From: Hermodice carunculata
Taxonomy: Eukaryota; Annelida; Polychaeta; Eunicida; Amphinomidae
Reading direction: 5' to 3'
Assembly: GCA_964020975.1 (NCBI GenBank)
Contig: OZ026613.1
Coordinates: 121,676,179-121,740,178 of the forward strand
Length of the DNA stretch: 64,000 nucleotides
A program made the translations under genes and the position numbers. Below, piece after piece: positions 58,568-64,000 of the stretch (the stretch's first letter is position 1; every line of letters begins with the position of its first letter). A model generated the notes under the pieces. That model was not told where the DNA came from. It did no database searches and saw nothing but the letters and a program-made list of their open reading frames with translations.

Positions 58568-59502
58568 CAATAGTTGTCAAGAAGAACAATATGAATCTGG
58601 TTGATCCAAATATGGTATGGGATGATGCCAGACCTAACAATAGTTGTCAAGAAGAACAATATGAATCTGGTTGATCCAAATATGGTATGGGATGATGCCA
58701 GACCTAACAATAGTTGTCAAGAAGAACAATATGAATCTGGTTGATCCAAATATGGTATGGGATGATGCCAGACCTAACAATAGTTGTCAAGAAGAACAAT
58801 ATGAATCTGGTTGATCCAAATATGGTATGGGATGATGCCAGACCTAACAATAGTTGTCAAGAAGAACAATATGAATCTGGTTGATCCAAATATGGTATGG
58901 GATAATGCCAGACCTAACAATAGTTGTCAAGAAGAACAATATGAATCTGGTTGATCCAAATATGGTATGGGATGATGCCAGACCTAACAATAGTTGTCAA
59001 GAAGAACAATATGAATCTGGTTGATCCAAATATGGTATGGGATGATGCCAGACCTAACAATAGTTGTCAAGAAGAACAATATGAATCTGGTTGATCCAAA
59101 TATGGTATGGGATGATGCCAGACCTAACAATAGTTGTCAAGAAGAACAATATGAATCTGGTTGATCCAAATATGGTATGGGATGATGCCAGACCTAACAA
59201 TAGTTGTCAAGAAGAACAATATGAATCTGGTTGATCCAAATATGGTATGGGATAATGCCAGACCTAACAATAGTTGTCAAGAAGAACAATATGAATCTGG
59301 TTGATCCAAATATGGTATGGGATGATGCCAGACCTAACAATAGTTGTCAAGAAGAACAATATGAATCTGGTTGATCCAAATATGGTATGGGATGATGCCA
59401 GACCTAACAATAGTTGTCAAGAAGAACAATATGAATCTGGTTGATCCAAATATGGTATGGGATGATGCCAGACCTGATATGGTATGGGATGATGCCAGAC
59501 CT
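58568..59502. repeat. 70-bp tandem array, 13 units plus a partial
   Basis: Unit starts every 70 bp from 58568 to 59408 ('CAATAGTTGTCAAGAAGAAC'), then a 25-bp partial. Units are essentially identical; one variant base (GATAATGCC for GATGATGCC) occurs in units 5 and 10 only. The unit derives from the end of the pol-like region of the LTR fossil. The period is not a multiple of three. Confidence 0.98.
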
Positions 59503-59839
59503 AGACTAGTCAGAAACTCTAGAAAAATGACAATTCCACAACCAACAGCTCAGTTCCACACAGGACACCAACCAGAATAGATTGGAGAAGACTTGGAACC
59601 AGAGGACACACAACTAGAAGACCCAGGCACAACCAGTTCTGAGTACTGGGTAATCAGTGACCATTATGTGTCAAGATCAATATCCAAATTCAGTCAAATT
59701 TTGAATCTGTCCAAATGTGACACTTCAACATAAACATGACCAATTATGTACAAGTTCTGAACATTTATCAAGTCATAAAATAATAATAACTGTTATGAAA
59801 ACTCGACGTGGACAATAGTTTTCAATGATATCAAAGATG

Positions 59840-60002
59840 CTGCACCCAATTCCATGTGTTCAATATCACCAGTCACCAAACAAGCCTTATCGAAATCCAG
59901 TAAGATCAACATAGACACACACCAAACATAGATATTGTATGGAGGAAAACATGTCTCTCCTGACTAGAGACAGGTACTGACTAAAAGTTATTGACTGCTT
60001 AA
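59840..60002 (+). repeat. 200-bp interspersed repeat, copy C (diverged)
   Basis: 'TCTCTCCTGACTAGAGACAG' followed by 'TGACTAAAAGTTATTGACTG' parallels copies A and B; the left part is weaker. Confidence 0.5.
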
Positions 60003-60607
60003 ATGGATTTGATGCATGCAACTCTCAACTTTAAGGGGTATCTTCCTTCATACATAGGTTATTAAATTGCCGAGTACAATTAATACATGCTCACAAAATC
60101 ATTTATATAACTTTTCAGATAGACCTTATACTATACATTTATTTTCAAGGGCATTTATTTCACTCTTTTTTTGCATTTTGGACCTTTCACTGAGACTTTA
60201 AATTCACTGTTTTAATTTTACTTCCAATCAATGCCATGTTAAAGACTTTTTTCACTGTGTTCTGAATTTCACCGTTTTGAAGCATCAGCAAAATAAGCGA
60301 AAATAAGAACACAGCAAAATTAGATGAAATCACAGTATTCGCTTAATAAGGACTCATTTGAATCTTCGAAAATGATTTTTTTCAACTTCATTTTTGAATG
60401 TCCCTTTTTTACCTATTTATCAGATACAATTGTACTGCGGAATTCAAAGTTGACAAAATCAGTGAATACTCTAGCAAATGCAATCAACTGTGACACATAG
60501 ATGCCACAAGCAGGCCCAATAGGAATGTTACTATCCCTGTGAGGGTAGTTAACAATGTTAAGCTGGAACTCATCTCCTTTGTCACACAGTTTAAACTTTA
60601 ATTATTA

Positions 60608-60609
<2 letters not shown>

Positions 60610-60684
<75 letters not shown>
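60610..60684. repeat. (CAT)n microsatellite, 25 units
   Basis: Perfect CAT repeat within the LTR fossil, upstream of its env-like part. Confidence 0.98.
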
Positions 60685-62304
60685 ATCCAAGTATAAACAT
60701 TCTAAGTCATTTTCTGTGGGTTTCCTTTAATTCTTACTTACTTGGGTATATGGATGAAATGCATTGTGTGAGACCCAGAGGACTTCACACCACATAGATA
60801 CTTCACCAGATGTCAAAAGAGACAGCTACAAGGAGCCACACTGGAGGATATTCCAGAAAAAAGAACTGCGGACATCTATGGAACATTGATTCTTTTCCTG
60901 ATGACCATCTGCATCATTGCAGATGGTATCTTTTCCTTGCCTTGCGTGTGCTAATTACTGCAAAACCTTGTATGAAAGCACAGGTAACTGACTGGACAGT
61001 ACTGGCTGCCTTAGGAGAACCACACCAAATACTTGCTATTACTCATCAGAACAACACCATTACCAAGCACTTAGAAAGACTTTACTCCCTGTTACTGAAA
61101 ACTACAGTGGGTGAAAAAGACTTACAGCAAAGATGTGACTCACCAAGAAACATTTTAAACACAATCCAAAGGTCAGAAATCGTAGTTAGCCAGGAATGCT
61201 AATTCCTGGGAAACCTAGCTCAGTCCATACTTGGAGTTGCTACAGGTCAAGGAATCAATATCAAATGAGTAGTCTCTGAAAACAGACATTAGAACAGAGA
61301 GATCATACATAGATTATATAAGATGGTTACTATTACTGAACCACACCTACATGGAATTGGAGGGTCATAAGTCAAGAATTGCCATTTTGAGTAAATATTT
61401 TAAAACTCTTATTGAGGTTTGTTTTAATGAATTTCTTAGCAACACAATGATTGATAGAAATTTTTTACAACAGCTTTGGCCAATTCATACTATTGACAGA
61501 CCTGTTACAGTTTTTGAAGAAATAGTTAATTGATATGATTTAGAAGACATAAAAGCTTCATCTGAATTACGATTTCTTACAGAGGAACTCCTTCCAGCTG
61601 AACAACTTCAAGCCTTTCTCGAGAAAGCAACCTCACCCACACCATGCCTAGTGTCACCATTACAATGGTACCACTAGTACGTTCGAGTTGTACCAATATG
61701 AGATGACACAACTGTTATTTATCACGTCAAAATCCACTTGTACAGGAAATAGATTATTGGCAGTATAACCTTCACAGAGGGCTTAGACCTTATGATCAAA
61801 CGATGATCTCTTAAGGAGATTATGTTCTAATAACCAGCAGAGAAATGATATATACTAGATATAAATCTAGCCCCTAAAGACCTCGAAAGCTTATCGTAGG
61901 CACTTATCTTGTCATGGTAAGAGATGGTTGTACCCTTATTAAGGGGACAGTTGTAAGGTATTACAAAAGATAAAATTTCATGAAATAAAACACATTTCTT
62001 ATATCCATTTCAACCCTCTAATGGAACCTGATGAGGAAATTAAGTGGACTAAATATGCTAGCCATGTGTTATGCCTTGTATTATGTATCCTGGTATCACT
62101 CCTAATTGCTGTTTCATTTAATGTCCATAAATATCAACACAGGTGGATGAAAACATTGAAATGAAGGTAACAGGGAAGACAGGTTCCTTATATCCATCCT
62201 TAATTCTTCCTAACTACAGTGAAATTGGTGCATCTGCTGAAAAGGAAACTTCAGTGCAAACTGAAAAATCATAAGGTCACCAAGGTGACCATTTTATAAC
62301 ATAC

Positions 62305-62350
62305 CCCAATATACAAAGTGTATATAAGCAGGAGCATTTGCCATCCATTG
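62305..62350 (+). repeat. Third copy of the LTR TATA-box segment, inside the element
   Basis: 'ACAAAGTGTATATAAGCAGG' plus AGCATTTGCCAT matches the core of both LTRs but lies 560 bp before the 3' LTR. Only about 40 bp are clearly shared. Confidence 0.6.
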
Positions 62351-62872
62351 AGACCTATCTGGGTTCCCTCATATGAATGTAGGTCACCATTCTAGCGTAT
62401 TCCAGATGTTTACAAGTTACATGTGAGTCACCCACAAAACAGGCCAACTCAATGGCTCTGCAGTGACCCTGCACAGTATTCATTGAACTCAATGACCCGG
62501 TAAATACTCACTGAATACAGTGAGCTGTGCAAATGAAAACAAACAGCCATACACATTTTCATAACAAATATAAAGACGAGCTTCCTGCATATCAAGTCAG
62601 AACAGTATATTTATGGGTTTAACATTGTCAAACCATATACTTAAAGGCCAAATGTAGTATATTATTGCATGCAATATTATATTTTGCATGACACATTTGA
62701 ATTATATTTCAACCTTGGAACATATTTTTTCTATTCAGAGTTATATAAATGGGGTTCCCAGATATCTTTAACTTTAAGGGTTAACATATGTAAAGTTTTC
62801 ACTTTATTTTGTTATTCATATGGTTTTTGATTATTTAATATTGCAAAATATTATTTAATTAGAGGGAGCTAG

Positions 62873-63271
62873 TGTGTGATCGAATTAAGACAACACTGAA
62901 CATTCTAGAAGGAATTATGACTAATTTTGTTTGGAAATAACAGGTTGAAAAGAGTATGATTTATTAGAAGGTAGTATGCGATTTTCCATAAATTATGAGT
63001 CAGCAAAGTGTATATAAGGAGGAGCATTTGCCATGGTTGGCAGAGTTTATTCTCTCACACAAACAAGAGGTAAACTAAGGAGAGAGCTGGAACCGATACC
63101 TGGCAGACCATGTATCTGAAGATAAAACAAACAAGTACAAAAAGAAAGAACGAGCCTGACTTTTCCATTTGCATACAAGTCCATCATATTTTGAGACGGT
63201 CGAAGTCTTCACCTTATTACACAGTCAGATTACTTTGGAGGCCTTTAAAAAATCTGATCCAATACATTATA
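62873..63271 (+). repeat. 3' LTR of the fossil
   Basis: Matches the left LTR in order, including the TATA region at 63007-63020 and 'CTTATTACACAGTCAGATTA'. It abuts a minisatellite directly on the right. Confidence 0.75.
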
Positions 63272-63790
63272 CCACATTCTAATAAGAGAAGGAAAGCATG
63301 TATAAACATTTAAATTATAAAAACAACCCACATTGTAAGAAGAGAGGAAAAACAGGTGTAAAGAATAAAAAACAAAAACCAACACACATTCTAACAAGAG
63401 AAGGGAAATGTGTAAAGATTTAAATAAAAAAAAATAACCCACATCAAACAAGTGAAGAGAGACACATATTAAGACTTTCAATATTAAAACAACCCACATA
63501 CTGACATGTATAAAGTCTAAGTATAGAAATAACCCACATTATCAGAAGAGATGAGAAGAGCAACAAGAGAAGAGAGACACATATAAAGGTTTCACATATA
63601 AAAACAACCCACATTACAAACGTTTAAAGATTTGAATATAAAAATAACCCACATTCTATGACGTCAAGAGAAGTGAAACACATATAAAGATTGAAACTAT
63701 AAAAACAGCCCACAATCTAACAAGAGATGTGAAACACGTACGCTCATTTAAATTATAAAAACAACCCATATTCTAACAAGAAAACAGAAG
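63272..63790. repeat. 55-bp degenerate minisatellite, about 9 units
   Basis: Each unit begins CCACATTCTAACAAGAGAAG-like and ends 'TTTAAATATAAAAACAAC'-like. Unit length varies from 40 to 75 bp through internal indels. It begins exactly where the 3' LTR similarity ends. Confidence 0.9.
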
Positions 63791-63879
63791 CCCTTGTCTA
63801 AATTTTAATTACAAATTAACCTCGTGCCAAGATTGTATTTATTCCCAGCGGCATCTGATATTATCACGCAATAGCTTTA

Positions 63880-64000
63880 TAAAAATAGTGAATGAAGAAT
63901 ATTTCAAAGGTTGAGAGGACCGGTTTAAAACCACCAGTTGCCTTATAAGGGTGACTGCCTGTTTCAAGTAAGGAGTGGAATTTGTTTGTTCACATTGATA
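63880..64000 (-). repeat. 200-bp interspersed repeat, copy D, cut by window edge
   Basis: The reverse complement shows 'CTTGAAACAGGCAGTCACCC' and 'AAGGCAACTGGTGGTTTTAA', matching copies A-C. It lies outside the LTR fossil, which shows the repeat is independently dispersed. Confidence 0.65.

Larger units (their letters stand above)
54105..63271 (+). mobile_element. Ty3/gypsy-like LTR retrotransposon fossil with env-like region
   Basis: Two direct repeats of about 400 bp (54105-54508 and 62873-63271) bound about 8.4 kb. Between them, in order on the plus strand, lie a gag-like part (about 55,140-55,620), reverse transcriptase (55,790-56,250), RNase H (56,270-56,640), integrase (56,900-58,490) and a possible env-like third region with hydrophobic segments near both ends (60,800-62,180). 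A purine-rich stretch (AGAGGGAGCT) precedes the right LTR. The two LTRs differ at roughly a fifth to a quarter of positions by eye, so the insertion is old. The copy is broken at well over ten places. Later insertions and tandem expansion inside it are listed separately. Confidence 0.8.

Noticed and set aside
58568-59502. A CRISPR-like array, because units are identical and regularly spaced
   Set aside because: The whole 70-bp unit is repeated with no unique spacers, there are no cas genes, and the setting is eukaryotic. It is a tandem repeat of element sequence.
60555-60797. An 80-codon poly-Ser frame
   Set aside because: It is the CAT microsatellite.

Overview
The window looks like a repeat-dominated, AT-rich stretch of an animal genome. 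A marine invertebrate is the best guess: CR1-like LINEs whose first ORF carries a PHD finger and an SGNH esterase, Tc1-like DNA transposons, a Ty3/gypsy-like LTR element, a tyrosine-recombinase retroelement scrap, Helitron-like non-autonomous repeats and abundant microsatellites occur together. The phylum cannot be fixed from this sequence. No intact host gene, rRNA or tRNA was recognised.

Layout. 1-2.3 kb: 5' end of a well-preserved CR1-like LINE on the minus strand, with a complete 552-residue ORF1 and the start of the ORF2 endonuclease running off the left edge. 2.3-7.7 kb: a possible RecQ-like helicase scrap, a degenerate 30-bp tandem repeat, a gag-like fossil, a decayed transposase-like gene and a decayed unidentified coding stretch. 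8-18 kb: Helitron-like repeats, a Tc1 fragment, a short element with inverted ends, and a 143-bp tandem array. 18.2-28.2 kb: a second Tc1 fragment, a 165-bp degenerate tandem array leading into a long CTT tract, a small unidentified ORF, a recombinase fossil followed by a recurrent 17-nt motif, and AAAC/AAAT microsatellites. 28.2-35.4 kb: a LINE RT scrap, a palindrome cluster, and another Helitron-like repeat with an internal minisatellite. 36-42 kb: a second, badly decayed CR1-like LINE on the plus strand. It was interrupted once by a different LINE, inside the ORF1 esterase, and once by a 465-bp repeat whose inverted partner lies just upstream. 43-47 kb: tandem repeats. 47-52.4 kb: pieces of further LINEs. 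54.1-63.3 kb: an old, broken LTR retrotransposon with two recognisable LTRs, pol remnants, a possible env-like region, a young 70-bp tandem array and copies of a 200-bp repeat. 63.3-64 kb: a 55-bp minisatellite and another copy of the 200-bp repeat.

The elements do not form a working pathway. The window reads as layered insertions: older CR1, LTR and Tc1 copies, later LINE and small-repeat insertions into them, and recent tandem expansions. Only the CR1-like ORF1 at the left edge looks intact over its full length. All family names come from motifs read by eye; no database comparison was made.
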